From the NCBI GenBank assembly GCA_023091735.1, contig JALKBU010000432.1:1-40688 (forward strand): DNA of 40,688 nt, given 5' to 3'. The position numbers and the translations under genes are program-made. Below, one piece after another: positions 8,760 to 18,667 of the stretch. Position 1 is the first letter of the stretch. The number at the start of each line of letters is the position of its first letter. The stretch is from Trichomonas tenax (Eukaryota; Parabasalia; Trichomonadida; Trichomonadidae). The notes beneath the pieces are model-generated. The model searched no databases. It had not been told where the DNA came from and worked only from the letters and a program-made list of their open reading frames with translations.

Positions 8760-9743
8760 ATGTCGCTAAAATCAATTGCCGTCTTAACATCTGGTGGCGA
8801 TAACGCAGGACTCAATGCAGCCGTCTGTGCGATCACACGTGTCGGCCTCTCCAAGGGCGTCAGAGTCTACGGCGTCCAGAGAGGTTATCGCGGCCTTGTT
8901 GAAGGTCAAATCTTCGAATTAAACTCTCGCAAGGTTTCAGGAAAAATGGGGCTCGGTGGTACATTCATTGGTACTGCACGTCTCCCAGAATGGGCCAAGG
9001 ATCCAAAGATTCGCCGTGAGGCCATTCGTAACATGAACCGCCACGACATTGAGGGCCTCATTGTCATCGGTGGTAACGGATCTTTGTCTGGCGCATCGTT
9101 ACTCGCGAAGGAAGGCTTCCCAGTCATTGGTATTCCAGGATCTATCGATGACGATGTCAATGGTACAGAGATTTGCGTCGGCGTCGACACAGCACTCAAT
9201 ATCATCATCGAAGCTATCGATCGTATTCGTGATTGCGCTTCTTCAATTCAGCGTGCTTTCATTATCGAAGTTATGGGCCGTGATTCTGGTGCCCTTGCTT
9301 TGATGTCTGCTGCTGCAACAGGTGCTGAAGTTTGCCTTGTTCCAGAGCTTCCTTCTCCACCAATGGAGAAAATTGCTGAAACAATTACAAACGCTTACAC
9401 AAAGGGTAAGCCACACGCCATCATCGTCGTCGCTGAGGGCTGGAAGCCAGGTATCAACAAGCTCGTCGAATACTTGAACTCAAAGCAGGATGAAACAGGT
9501 TTCGACGTTAGAACAACAGTCCTTGGTTACACACAGCGTGGTGGCGCTCCATCTTACATCGACAGATACTATGGTACAGCAATGGGTGCTTATGCTGTCG
9601 AATCTCTCCTCAATGGTGAGACAGGAAAGATGGTTGGTGTTCAGAACGGTAAACTTACATTGGTTCCATTCGAAACACTCGTTGACAAGCTCAAACCAAT
9701 CAACACAGATCTCATGAAGTTATACAATGCACTCGATAATTAA
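8760..9743 (+). CDS. 6-phosphofructokinase, short bacterial type, ATP-type signature
   Basis: 327 residues from ATG 8760, the size of bacterial PfkA. It would phosphorylate fructose 6-phosphate to the 1,6-bisphosphate in glycolysis. Visible motifs: GGDNAG (12-17), GGTFIGTAR (66-74), GGNGS (104-108), PGSIDDD (126-132, with D130 the catalytic base), IQRAFIIEVMGRDSG (163-177), AEGWKPG and TVLGYTQRGG. Glycines at the positions equivalent to E. coli G104 and G124 are the ATP-type signature; PPi enzymes carry D and K there. The Mg-linked D103 equivalent is N106, which is odd. Codons are richer in C-ending forms than in neighbouring genes, suggesting high expression. An ATP-PFK of bacterial type is reported in trichomonad hydrogenosomes, imported without an N-terminal presequence; this protein also lacks one. 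The stop is TAA followed by A (TAAA). Confidence 0.9.
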   Translation: MSLKSIAVLTSGGDNAGLNAAVCAITRVGLSKGVRVYGVQRGYRGLVEGQIFELNSRKVSGKMGLGGTFIGTARLPEWAKDPKIRREAIRNMNRHDIEGLIVIGGNGSLSGASLLAKEGFPVIGIPGSIDDDVNGTEICVGVDTALNIIIEAIDRIRDCASSIQRAFIIEVMGRDSGALALMSAAATGAEVCLVPELPSPPMEKIAETITNAYTKGKPHAIIVVAEGWKPGINKLVEYLNSKQDETGFDVRTTVLGYTQRGGAPSYIDRYYGTAMGAYAVESLLNGETGKMVGVQNGKLTLVPFETLVDKLKPINTDLMKLYNALDN

Positions 9744-10131
9744 AGACTAGTCAACACGGCATTAAAACTAAAGAAAAGGCTTCTATTTTCGAAAATTTCA
9801 ATATTTCACTTAAAATATTAAATTTCATAAAACATATAACAAGAAATAGTTTTGTTAATATCTGAAAAAGTGAAGCTTTAATGAAATGGAATGAATCTTT
9901 AATATTAGCTCATGAAAATATAGATTTTCATGTTGGATCAAAAATAATATTGAAATTTAACATTGACATTAAAAATATGATATTGCTTTTTGATGTTAAT
10001 ATTATGTGTAATGTGTTTCTGGATGATTATGATTGATATTTGAATTCAAAATTCAACAATGTTTGTAAAAGAACGAGACCTCTTGAAGGCAGAAAGGGAT
10101 GAATGTGTAGATTGCTGTTGAAGTGTCGATG
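9744..10131. other. Spacer with one small perfect hairpin
   Basis: No gene. CATGAAAAT and ATTTTCATG form a 9-bp perfect stem with a 4-nt loop near 9911-9932. It is downstream of the PFK gene but over 160 nt from its stop, so a link to its mRNA 3' end is not supported. Confidence 0.35.
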
Positions 10132-11727
10132 TGATGATTTATTTTGTCATAATTTTCAATGTTGTTTTCGATTTTCATCGCAAAACGTTTGTGTGTGGAT
10201 CCTCTTGCTCCATGGGGTCCATTACCTACTGAAGGGCAAGTTAGATATCACAGAGAAGAGCTCTCTACTTTCATTCATTACGGAATGAACACTTACACAG
10301 GTGTGGAATGGGGTGATGGAACCGAAGACGAAAATTGGTTCAATCCAAAGAATTTGGATACAGACCAATTGGTTTCTACATTTAAAAACGCTGTATTTAA
10401 GAGAATTATCATGATTAGAAGGAATCATGATGGTTTCTGCCTTTGAAAGTCACAATATACGACACACCAAGTGAATGCAAGTGTGCAATTCCAAGAAACA
10501 TCCAAAAACTCGGCCAATCGGGAAATGTCATTCAAGAAATATCAAAAAGCTGCTCAAAGTACGATATGAACATGGGATTCTTTCTCTCTCCGTGGGATGC
10601 AAACAGCAAATACAACGGAGACGAAGTTCTCTATAATGAATAGTATATGCATCAATTGCAAGAAATATTGGGAAGTGAAGACAAAAGATATGGAAACAAA
10701 GGAAAGTTCGTTGAGGTGTGGATAGATGGCGCTAAAGGAACAGGTGCTACTGATCAGAAATATTGGTTCTTGAAATGGTTCGATCTGATCGAGAAATTAC
10801 AACCAGGAGCTGTCGTTTTCTCGCCTTATGGATCGACAATCAGATGGATTGGCAACTAGGCAGGCTCAGCAGGTCCAACATGCTGGTCAAGGCTCAATCA
10901 GGCACGTCAAAGAAATTGGTATGATGCACAGAGGACATGAACCAACGTATTTAAATGTTGGTGATCTTAATGGTGATATATGGAGCATCGGTGAATGCGA
11001 TGTTTCATTGACATCAGGATGGTTCTGGAAGGAAGGTAAAGTCCCTAAAACTATGATAGAACTCGCTTCAATCTATTTCAACTCTGTAGGGCGTGGACAG
11101 CAATTCCTTCTTAATGTCCCTCCACACAAAGTTGGACGGTTACCACAGGAGTTTGTTTCGAGAGTTGAAGAACTTGCAACAACAATAGAGAGAACATTTA
11201 GTACAAACTTCGCATCACAACAAGGAGCGACTGCAACAGCATCGAGCTATCGCGGAAGCGATTCCCAATTCGCGCCAGACAAAGCTATTGATGAGAAAGA
11301 AGATACATATTGGACAATAGACGATGGACAGACAACAGGATGGATTGAAGTCGATTTTGGTGTCGACCGTAAATTTGACATTGTCGCAATATCAGAGCAC
11401 ATCGAACTTAGACAAAGAGTTTCCGGATGGAAGGTTGAATATTGGGCAAACAATGCATGGATTCTATTTGAACAAGGAACAGCAATTGACGCTAAAAGAT
11501 TATGCGGACAGAGTGGCATGACATCAAGAAAGATAAGAATATCTATAACATCGAGCCAAGCTGTTCCACTGATTGAGAAAATTGGTGCTTACAAAGCCTA
11601 TGGCGAGTTCGCTCCTGACGGAAGTCTTCCAGACGGTGTTGTTGAAATTCCACCGAAAAACATGACGTTCACTGGTGATTGGCATGATGAAGACGAAGGA
11701 AGATGGTCCAATGTTAGGTTGATATAG
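10132..11727 (+). pseudogene. GH29 alpha-L-fucosidase with C-terminal F5/8C domain, multiply broken
   Basis: The pieces in order are: a hydrophobic leader (FVIIF, then LFSIFIA) with a frame change near 10155, DPLAPWGPLPTEGQVRYHRE, FIHYGMNTYTGVEWGDG, NHDGFCL, then a frame change near 10440 to IPRNIQKLGQSGNVIQEISK and MNMGFFLSPWD, TAG at 10641-10643, then VEVWIDGAKG (the GH29 nucleophile Asp), FSPYGSTIRWIGN, TAG at 10857-10859, a further frame change by about 10900, and DLNGDIWSIGECDVSLTSGW with FNSVGRGQQFLLNVPP. Residues after FASQQGATATASSYRG form an F5/8 type C (CBM32-like) domain. The family removes alpha-L-fucose from glycans; with the leader it would be secreted or lysosomal. At least two in-frame stops and two or three frameshifts show that the gene is dead. 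A 5' end without a clean ATG fits decay. Confidence 0.85.
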
Positions 11728-11757
11728 AGAGTATAAGCAATCTTTATATTTCAGAGT

Positions 11758-12130
11758 TTAAGATGCATTCTTTGATATAAGATATTGAAGAATCTCAAGC
11801 GATTTCATTTCAACAGCTATTGATAAAGACGACCTGAAAACAAATAGTGGGCAAATGAGATTGATTGATTTCATATCATAATGATGAAAAAATGAGACAG
11901 ATTGATCCCATATGATGAAAATGAAAAATGAGATAGATTGATTTGATGTTATAATGATGAAAATATCAAATTGATAGATAACTTTCATATTGAAACCTGC
12001 ACCGTGCTCCACGAGGAATTGAACAATCCCAAGCGATTTCATTTCAACAGTTATTGATAAAGGCGACCTGGAAACAAATAATGAAAAAAAATGAGATAGA
12101 TTGATTCCATATCACAGCGATGAAAAAATG
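11758..12130 (-). pseudogene. Ankyrin-repeat remnants in a duplicated block
   Basis: On the minus strand two fragments read like ankyrin repeats: LSIAVEMKSLEILQYLISKN (near 11760-11840) and EMKSLGIVQFLVEHGAGFN (near 11990-12050). Both lie in a direct duplication: the block starting GCGATTTCATTTCAACAG at about 11797 recurs at about 12028, including GATAAAG-x-CGACCTG-x-AAACAAAT. Between them is a low-complexity run of AAATGAGATAGATTGAT-like units. Ankyrin genes are a very large family in trichomonads. No full-length frame remains. Confidence 0.5.
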
Positions 12131-13042
12131 AGGGTTATCTTTGGTTCCCTAAAAAACAAAAAACGATTATTTTCCCCAGAATTTGGGGCTTTTTTTTGGA
12201 AATAAGGTTCGAAAATTTTGACGATTATTCCAAAAACAAGAATTCGAAATATCTCTGTATATGTTTCATATATTGAAACAAAACTTCTATGATAGATATA
12301 TGCGACCAAATGCACATAAGGCTATAATAGTGTTCACATATGATTGCATACTTTTGGTCGTAATTTGGACAAACAAGCGACAAAATTTTGATATTTTGAT
12401 GTAGATTTGTAATATATCATTATGCTATGTATCGCCAATATAAGTATATTCTAATTACATCAATATCTCATGTTCACTATTTTTTTAGATTTTATATTTC
12501 GATATAGTTATGTGTTGAAGACCGTTGCGCATCTTTTTATGATGTATTATTATCTGCTTATACATACACATATATTATTTATGAACTATATCCTATCCTA
12601 ACTAAGGATATTTTACGTTTGTGAAAAAAATAATGCTTTTAAAGAAATAATTATTGATTCATGACAGCAATGTTCATGAGTTAAGTTCAATTCATTGATT
12701 TTGGTTATTATACATTATTAATTTTGCAAATTAATAATATCGTGATATTTGTTGTTGCAATCATATGTACATATACTCCTAAGTTTTCTAATAGTATGTG
12801 TACAAATATTTTAATTATATACATATGTTTATAACGATAAATATAGAGCTTGATCCAAACGTATCTCAATAAAATTTGATCATGCTACGTGCATATGATT
12901 TCGCATTTATATATATCCATCCGATGCAGAGCAATCGATCAGCAACAGTCTAAATAACAAAATTTCTTATGATGAATATTGTTGACAATGTAAAGTGATT
13001 TTCTCAAAATGTCAAATAGGAATATATAACAACATTTGTTCT
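12131..13042. other. Gene-free spacer
   Basis: AT-rich sequence without convincing coding signal; the 67-codon minus frame at 12112-12315 has no motif and spans A/T runs. No repeat with clear borders seen. Confidence 0.4.
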
Positions 13043-13151
13043 CATTTCGAGATTCTCTCGTTTTTCTGTGCTAGTGCAGTATTGGGATATAAAAATGAAA
13101 TAGCCAATCCCAATGCTGCACTGGCACAGAAAAATGAGGGAATCTCGAATG
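13043..13151. repeat. Long stem-loop, 45-bp arms
   Basis: Arms 13043-13087 and 13108-13151 are inverted copies over about 45 bp, with four base differences and one indel; shared blocks include TTTTTCTGTGC and AGTGCAG. The loop is 20 nt. The size and near-perfect pairing resemble a small-RNA (hpRNA or miRNA-like) precursor or a very young inverted duplication. The two arms fit no coding frame. Confidence 0.75.
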
Positions 13152-13173
13152 TTAAGAATTATATGAATTTTTT

Positions 13174-13268
13174 AAAGTTGTTTCCATTGCCAAATACACA
13201 GAGGAAGAGTCATTTAAGCGTAATTGCAATGGCCTTTCCACAGTGTATGTGACAATAAAAACAACTTT
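13174..13268. repeat. Second stem-loop, about 35-bp arms
   Basis: Arms 13174-13209 (AAAGTTGTTTCCATTGCCAA then ATACACAGAGGAAG) and 13234-13268 pair with a handful of mismatches. The loop is about 24 nt. It starts 23 bp after the preceding hairpin ends and is unrelated to it in sequence. Confidence 0.65.
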
Positions 13269-14295
13269 CACTCGAATATCGAAATAATATTTTTAATAAT
13301 GCGCTCTAAAGTTGATTTGTGTTGAAAAAAATAGTATTGCATACATGTAATATCCCATATTTGCAATTTTATAGTTTATTTTCAAATCTGACGTATTAGT
13401 TTACATCGCATCACATTACGAGTCAAATGTCAGATGTCAGACAATATTTTGATATGTTAATATCTCATTTTTGAATTAAGAAGTTACATTAGCAACAGTG
13501 CAGAACAATTACATAAGTATATTAGTAGCTATGTGTACAGAAAAACATGCTTTTTGTTTGTGATTTTTGGATCGATTGAAAATGTTTTTCCAGAATCAAC
13601 AAATGAATATATGTTATAGAATTATATGGCATGGAGATATGCTGTGACAAGTTTGAGCATGAACTGCCTTCAGGGGAAAAAGTTAGAAAAACTGCTCTCT
13701 AACTCGTCTACTATAACATTCCATGCCCGCGCTCTAAGATATGTTATTATATGGGCTGATGCATGTATCATTATATGCAGATTGAAGAATAAAAATCTAA
13801 TTTTAGGCAAAATTACTTACTTTTTAAAAAGCATTCTTAAAAGACAAGAAAGCACACGCGTATGAATATTATAGGATATGGGACGACTAAATTCCACAAA
13901 TTAGAGATTTTCGTCATAAATAATATATCAAATTGTTGAGACGTGATCAATTTGCCGAACATATTATATATTACATCTCGATATACAAATCAATTCTGTG
14001 TCAAGTAGCTGACATCGTTTTCGAATCAAAAATGTGTTTAATAGATGAATTTTTAATAAATAGTCAAGGTGCGACTAACATGAAAAGTGACGGCTGTGGA
14101 TAATGATTTTAAATGTCATTATACTTGGCATTTTAAAAAACTTTAACAGTGATAGTATAGTAAAAATGTTGTGATAACTATTTATGAATATTATGACTTT
14201 TTCCAGTGAACATAGTTGAAAATGAAATGCTGTTTTTCAACTCAATTTTGAATAGTTTACATCTCACGTTAGTTGCCTTCGGGCGTCACTTTTGC
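13269..14295. other. Gene-free spacer left of the recombinase element
   Basis: No supported gene. A short hairpin (AGTTAGA/TCTAACT, 13681-13704) occurs. A TCAATTTTGAAT at 14242-14253 duplicates the motif at the edge of the recombinase element and may be an older or alternative end. Confidence 0.4.
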
Positions 14296-14380
14296 AGAAT
14301 AATGCAATTCTTGTAATTCAATTTTGAATAAGGCTATCTTTAGATTTATTTTTCATAAAACTTTTTCTCACAAAATTCAT
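14296..14380. repeat. Left terminal inverted repeat with ATTCAA-TT-TTGAAT dyad
   Basis: It matches the complement of 15479-15566 with small indels. The dyad at 14316-14329 has 6-bp arms and a 2-bp centre. The inner end CTTTTTCTCACAAAATTCA is nearly identical in both repeats. Confidence 0.7.
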
Positions 14381-14527
14381 AAACAACTGACAAATTTATA
14401 AAATGAAAAGAATATACATTTTTAAATGTATTTTAAATCATATATGTGATATTGATCTATATTTACGTAGTATTTTAGTGACCATTTTTTATTTTAATTT
14501 TCAAGCTATTCAATTTTTCAATTTTTT

Positions 14528-15481
14528 ATGAACTTTAATGATCTTTTACAAAGTTCAGTTCAAGTTTTAACCAATTCTATTTCACCAGCTACGCAAAGGC
14601 AATACAATTCTTTGATCAAAGCATATTTTTTGATCTTGTCAAAAATTCCCAATTCTCCACCTCCTGTTCCAGTAACTTACAATAATGTTATTGCCTTTTT
14701 TCAGGCATATCGTATCTTTAACCCGACAACAACATATTCATATATCCACGAATTGCTTGCAGGAATAAAAAATTATTTGCGTGTTAACAATCTCCCTAAC
14801 ATAACTCGCTGCCATAAGATTGACGATTATTTCAAGGGACTATCGAGACTAATGGCTACGGACTTTGTCCCCGATGCAAAGAAAGGAGTTAATTGGCAAC
14901 AAATGTCTATTTTGGGAATGTATTTTTCCACCACAAATCAAAATGATGTTGAAACGATGTCATTGATGTCTGTTTTATACTATGGCTTTCTAAGGATATC
15001 ATAAGCCGTAGGTTTGACTCTCGATGATATTTCTACTATTGAAGGAATTTTAACCTTATTTGTTAAAAGAGCTAAAACAAATCAGACTTCCAAAGGCATT
15101 CCTGTATTAATCGAAAGATCTAGCACTAACTATTCACCCTATCTTTGGCTTGATCGCAGACTTCAATATTTGAAATCTCTTCCAAATGTTTGCAAAACGT
15201 CCAAAATTTTTCCAAAAGCAATAACAACATATCGATCAAGGATTAAATCTGCTTTTAATACCTTGTTCAAAGATTCTGCATATTCGACACATTGTTTCAG
15301 AAAAGGGTCCGCTCATGAGGTGGCACTTATGGGCGTGCCAGATCATACCATTAAATCTACTGGTCGTTGGAAATCGAGTGTATATACTCGCTACACGGAT
15401 GTAAAAATGCGAGAAGCAGCTCAAAAAAATCACATCGATAATATAAACTTTGTTTTTTTTTTTTTAAAAAAAACCTTTTGA
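14528..15481 (+). pseudogene. Tyrosine recombinase/integrase with one in-frame stop
   Basis: 318 codons from ATG 14528, in one continuous frame, with a single TAA at 15002-15004. The N-terminal part (SPATQRQYNSLIKAYFLIL, then FFQAYRIFNPTTTYSYIHEL) is a core-binding SAM-like domain. Next is LYYGFLRIS-stop-AVGLTLDDI: the FLRISE-type motif holds the first catalytic Arg, and the TAA replaces the usual Glu codon (GAA to TAA). Later come LFVKRAKTNQ (catalytic Lys strand), THCFRKGSAHEVALMGVPDH (the HxxR box) and GRWKSSVYTRYTDV (Trp/His and the Tyr nucleophile region). The C-terminus reads through a T/A-rich run. Apart from the nonsense codon the catalytic set is complete, so inactivation looks recent. 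No other gene lies in the element. Confidence 0.85.
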
Positions 15482-15566
15482 ATTTTGTGAGAAAAAGTTG
15501 TCGAAAAATAAATCTAAAAAGGTAGCTGTTTCAATTCAAAATTGAATAAACAAGAATTATATTATT
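15479..15566. repeat. Right terminal inverted repeat with ATTCAA-AA-TTGAAT dyad
   Basis: Inverted copy of 14296-14380. It begins within the recombinase stop codon (TGAATTTTGTGAGAAAAAGT). The dyad is at 15534-15547, and the outer end ACAAGAATT matches the left AATTCTTGT. Confidence 0.7.
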
Positions 15567-16155
15567 TGACACAAAATTATGTCATGTAATTGAGCTTTAA
15601 CTCAAGTTTCACATAAGCCTCGTCTTCAGATAAAGATTTTGAGTTCTAAGTGAATCAGCAATCAAGTGGATATGCCAAGGAGGTAATTGTTATTATTTCA
15701 GCATGACTAAGTAATTAAACATTATAACTATCACGCGGAGCTTAGATAGAAAACGAGTATGAAGTTTCAAGTTAATGATAGCATCTGAGAATTCGTACCT
15801 CACGATTTTGTCAAAGTCATGCATATACAAGGGCATTGCTATCGAATGCAATTCTGAGTAAGATAAAATACATTTTTAATACTCTAAAGACAAGTTACCT
15901 ATTGCATTGGCCTTCATTGAGTAAGATAAAATACATTTTTATAATTTTGTTTTTCTTACTATATTTTAAATGTCATGTAAAGTGATATATTTGCCAAATG
16001 TCAAAATTTGTTTTTACATGACAAGATATTTTTACTTTTTAGATTATGATTTTGTGTTGTGATGATATCATCTATTTAAGCTACTGTGATATATGCACTG
16101 ATATTGGTCAGCGGTTCCACTTGACGCGTTTTATCCCTGATATAAATTTGGGAAA
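15567..16155. other. Spacer with TTTACATGACA-type motifs
   Basis: No gene. Around 15971-16025 TGTCATGTAAA and TTTACATGACA face each other about 40 bp apart, part of a motif family scattered through the window. Confidence 0.35.
15856..15941. repeat. Direct repeat of 23 bp, 63-bp offset
   Basis: GAGTAAGATAAAATACATTT followed by TTA occurs at 15856-15878 and again at 15919-15941 without mismatch. The bases just before each copy (GAATGCAATTCT and GCCTTCATT) are only weakly alike. Confidence 0.6.
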
Positions 16156-16796
16156 ATTTTTCCTTCTGCGGTGTAGTACCGTGACCTTCATAACTTTTTA
16201 TCTGATCAATATTTTTTCGATTTGAAAGTACTTTCATGTACTTATTGATAGTTGTCTATCCAGTGGTGTAAGTGGCACAGTCTATATATCTATCAAAACA
16301 TTGATTGCATTTCAAATCGTCCAAAAATATACGATTTCCAGCATAAATGTATGCACTAATATGCAGCGCTGAGGAAAGATGGTGTCTCAGCGCATAATTT
16401 TTTTTCATTGCCAAATCTAAAATTCTAAAATTTTACATTATTACAGCTGCAAATCCAAATCCCATCAAATTCAATAACTTTCATCTGTATAATCGCCCTC
16501 AAATCAATTAATGAATTAGTTGCATTTTTAATTTTAAGCGTATAAGAGGCATTTGAATCAATAATACACATAAAATATCATATGCTGCATAGTAGCGCAT
16601 ACATTTATGCTGGAAATCGTATATTTTTGGACGATTTGAAATGCAATCAATGTTTTGATAGATATATAGACTGTGCCACTTATACCACTGGATAGACAAC
16701 TATCAATAAGTACATGAAAGTACTTTCAAATCGAAAAAAATATTGATCAGATAAAAAGTTATGAAGGTCGCGGGACTACACCGCAGAAGGAAAAAT
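16156..16796. mobile_element. 641-bp foldback element with about 212-bp arms
   Basis: Arms 16156-16367 and 16584-16796 are inverted copies of high identity (for example CTATCCAGTGGTGTAAGTGG against its complement with one change). Both arms carry CTTCTGCGGTGTAGT at the outer edge and a TTTCCAGCATAAATGTATGC block inside. The spacer is about 216 bp and has no gene. The outer ends AATTTTTCCTTCTG/CAGAAGGAAAAAT fix the borders within a few bases; no target duplication is obvious. Transcripts through it would form very long double-stranded RNA. Confidence 0.8.
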
Positions 16797-18566
16797 GTTG
16801 CCTATAAATTTTTATCTGGGTTTCCCAAGCAAATTTTTCCAAAAAATTTCTAACCTCCAAATTTAGTATATTGAATCTATGATATTACTGCTATCTATAT
16901 TTCGAATTTGAAGAAAAAATATTTTTCAAAAATAAAACTTAGAAAATATAATTCTTATGATATGTAGAATCTATTTTTTGAAAATTTGAGAAGTTTCGTT
17001 ACATAGAGAAAAATTTTTCAAAAATTGAAAAACGTGACATATTTATAAAGTGTGCATTGGCAATTCAAACAGAGACCAGCTATTGCATGTTTACAATATG
17101 AGACTGACATATGTCACCTTGTGATAATGCACACCATTGCTCAATGTTAATTTTAAATTCTACAATTTTTATCACATTCGAATGCATTCATTTGTATTAG
17201 TTCTTAGCATTAAGGGTGTGATAATAAATTCAACCTCCCCAAGAAATGCGACATTTACTCATTTTCATATTTCCCGACGAAATAAGTCTACGTTAATAAG
17301 GCTGTTTAAGATACTAAAGCCAATTACAGTACGAGAAAAGTCTAGAGTTCTTTGAAAATACTTATTTTATAGCAATTAATAATTTTGATGAAATCTTTAT
17401 TCTTTATTCTAGCCTTTATACGCAGATGCGAGATTAGGAGAATAGAATTATGTACAGAACAATAATTATCGTCGCCAAATTGATAGCATTATTTTTCTGG
17501 AAATTTGAATGTCTATATTATTCGTTGTATTGTTTAAATATACGTAACATATGTATATTGTAGCATTACCTTCATGTTCAGATGATTAAAAGCAGATGAT
17601 TTTTCTTATGAAATAAAATGCAGTTTTAAACACACAACATTGTTGTATTTATCATTGATATTAGTTTTTAGGTCATTTTAAGTATTTTATACATGTTGAA
17701 TTCATATTTTTAGAGTGAAACTTTCAATTTCATCTGTGTTTATATACTATCAACAAAAATAAATAGTATATTTCTAATACCTTGGTGTTGTTTAGTATAT
17801 TAATACACTTATTAAACATTTCATGCATGATAAAAATAATTCATATATTTTTTTCCGAATTGTTGAAATTACATTAGACATAGCATCTGTGACGCTATCT
17901 AATAACAATAACGATAAGTTTAAGTGTATATTACACTTTTTAGCTACAACATCGATTATTTTTTCACAAAAATATATATTAGAAGACAAATAAACATATT
18001 TTTATTGCATATAGATGGATGTAAATAACTTCACAAATCAATACACGTCTATATGCTTATTTTGAAAATAATTACCAAATCTCATACTTAGCAGCAATTC
18101 TGATACGAAATAGATGCTTACCATATATGCTTCATCTCTATACATGAGTAAATCAGATTATTTTTCCGCTTTGTGATCATGAATCAGATGACACATAACC
18201 ATGTATATATATCACCAAGTTTGAGGCTTTAGAAGCTCATATTCACCGACTTTACTGAAGCATGAGATTTTCCAAATTCGCATATATGATACCCTCAGCG
18301 GAGCCTCATATCATAGTGTATGAATCTACTCATGATGCTGATAATTGCAATGTGTTTATTTTTTCTCAGCATTATACTTTTCTCGGTAAAATTTTAAAAA
18401 ATCACCTTTTTGTGTGCTTAGGTAAGGGGTCATGCACTTTTTTGTATTAATGGAAATGCAAGGTATTGATATAATCAATTGTCACGTACCGAAAGTTGTT
18501 ACGAAAAAGTGATACAAAAAGCGATATTATCTGACATGTAAAGTTGAAGGAATCTCTAGTTTTATG
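16797..18566. other. Gene-free AT-rich spacer
   Basis: No gene supported; the short frames at 17137, 17792 and 18262 lack motifs and codon structure. Region 18495-18540 (GTTACGAAAAAGTGATA, then GACATGTAAAG) recalls the terminal repeat of the 320-bp MITE at 5617 and may be a decayed relative. Confidence 0.4.
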
Positions 18567-18590
18567 TGTCAAAATATTAATATTTTGACA
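18567..18590. repeat. 24-bp perfect palindrome
   Basis: The half-site TGTCAAAATATT is followed directly by its reverse complement, with no spacer. It is flanked by ATG on the left and TGTAAA on the right, so it is two head-to-head copies of the scattered TTTACATGTCAAAA motif. Confidence 0.6.
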
Positions 18591-18667
18591 TGTAAAGTCC
18601 TATAATCATTATTCAAATTATGTATTAGTTTTTATTTCAAAATCGCGTCTGACGGGAAGAATTGCGG

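Larger units (their letters stand above)
14296..15566. mobile_element. Compact tyrosine-recombinase element with terminal inverted repeats
   Basis: About 1.27 kb with one recombinase gene between inverted repeats. The left repeat (about 14296-14380) and the complement of the right repeat (about 15479-15566) share AATTCTTGT, ATTCAATTTTGAAT, GCTA-x-CTTT, TAGATTTATTTTTC and AACTTTTTCTCACAAAATTC in the same order. Each contains the dyad ATTCAA-NN-TTGAAT (14316-14329 and 15534-15547), a good candidate recombination core. The right repeat overlaps the stop codon of the gene. Eukaryotic Cryptons have a tyrosine recombinase but no such repeats; DIRS elements are much longer and carry reverse transcriptase. 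No target duplication could be made out. Confidence 0.7.

Noticed and set aside
8760..9743. PPi-dependent phosphofructokinase
   Set aside because: The two positions that mark PPi use (Asp and Lys) are Gly and Gly here, and the length fits the short ATP-type enzyme.
12112..12315. 67-codon minus-strand frame
   Set aside because: Spans a T run and has no recognisable domain; the apparent hydrophobicity comes from AT richness.
14066..14295. Inverted pair AAAAGTGACG / CGTCACTTTT as a further MITE left of the recombinase element
   Set aside because: The short blocks occur in inconsistent order relative to the neighbouring GTTAGT words, so no single fold or TIR can be drawn.
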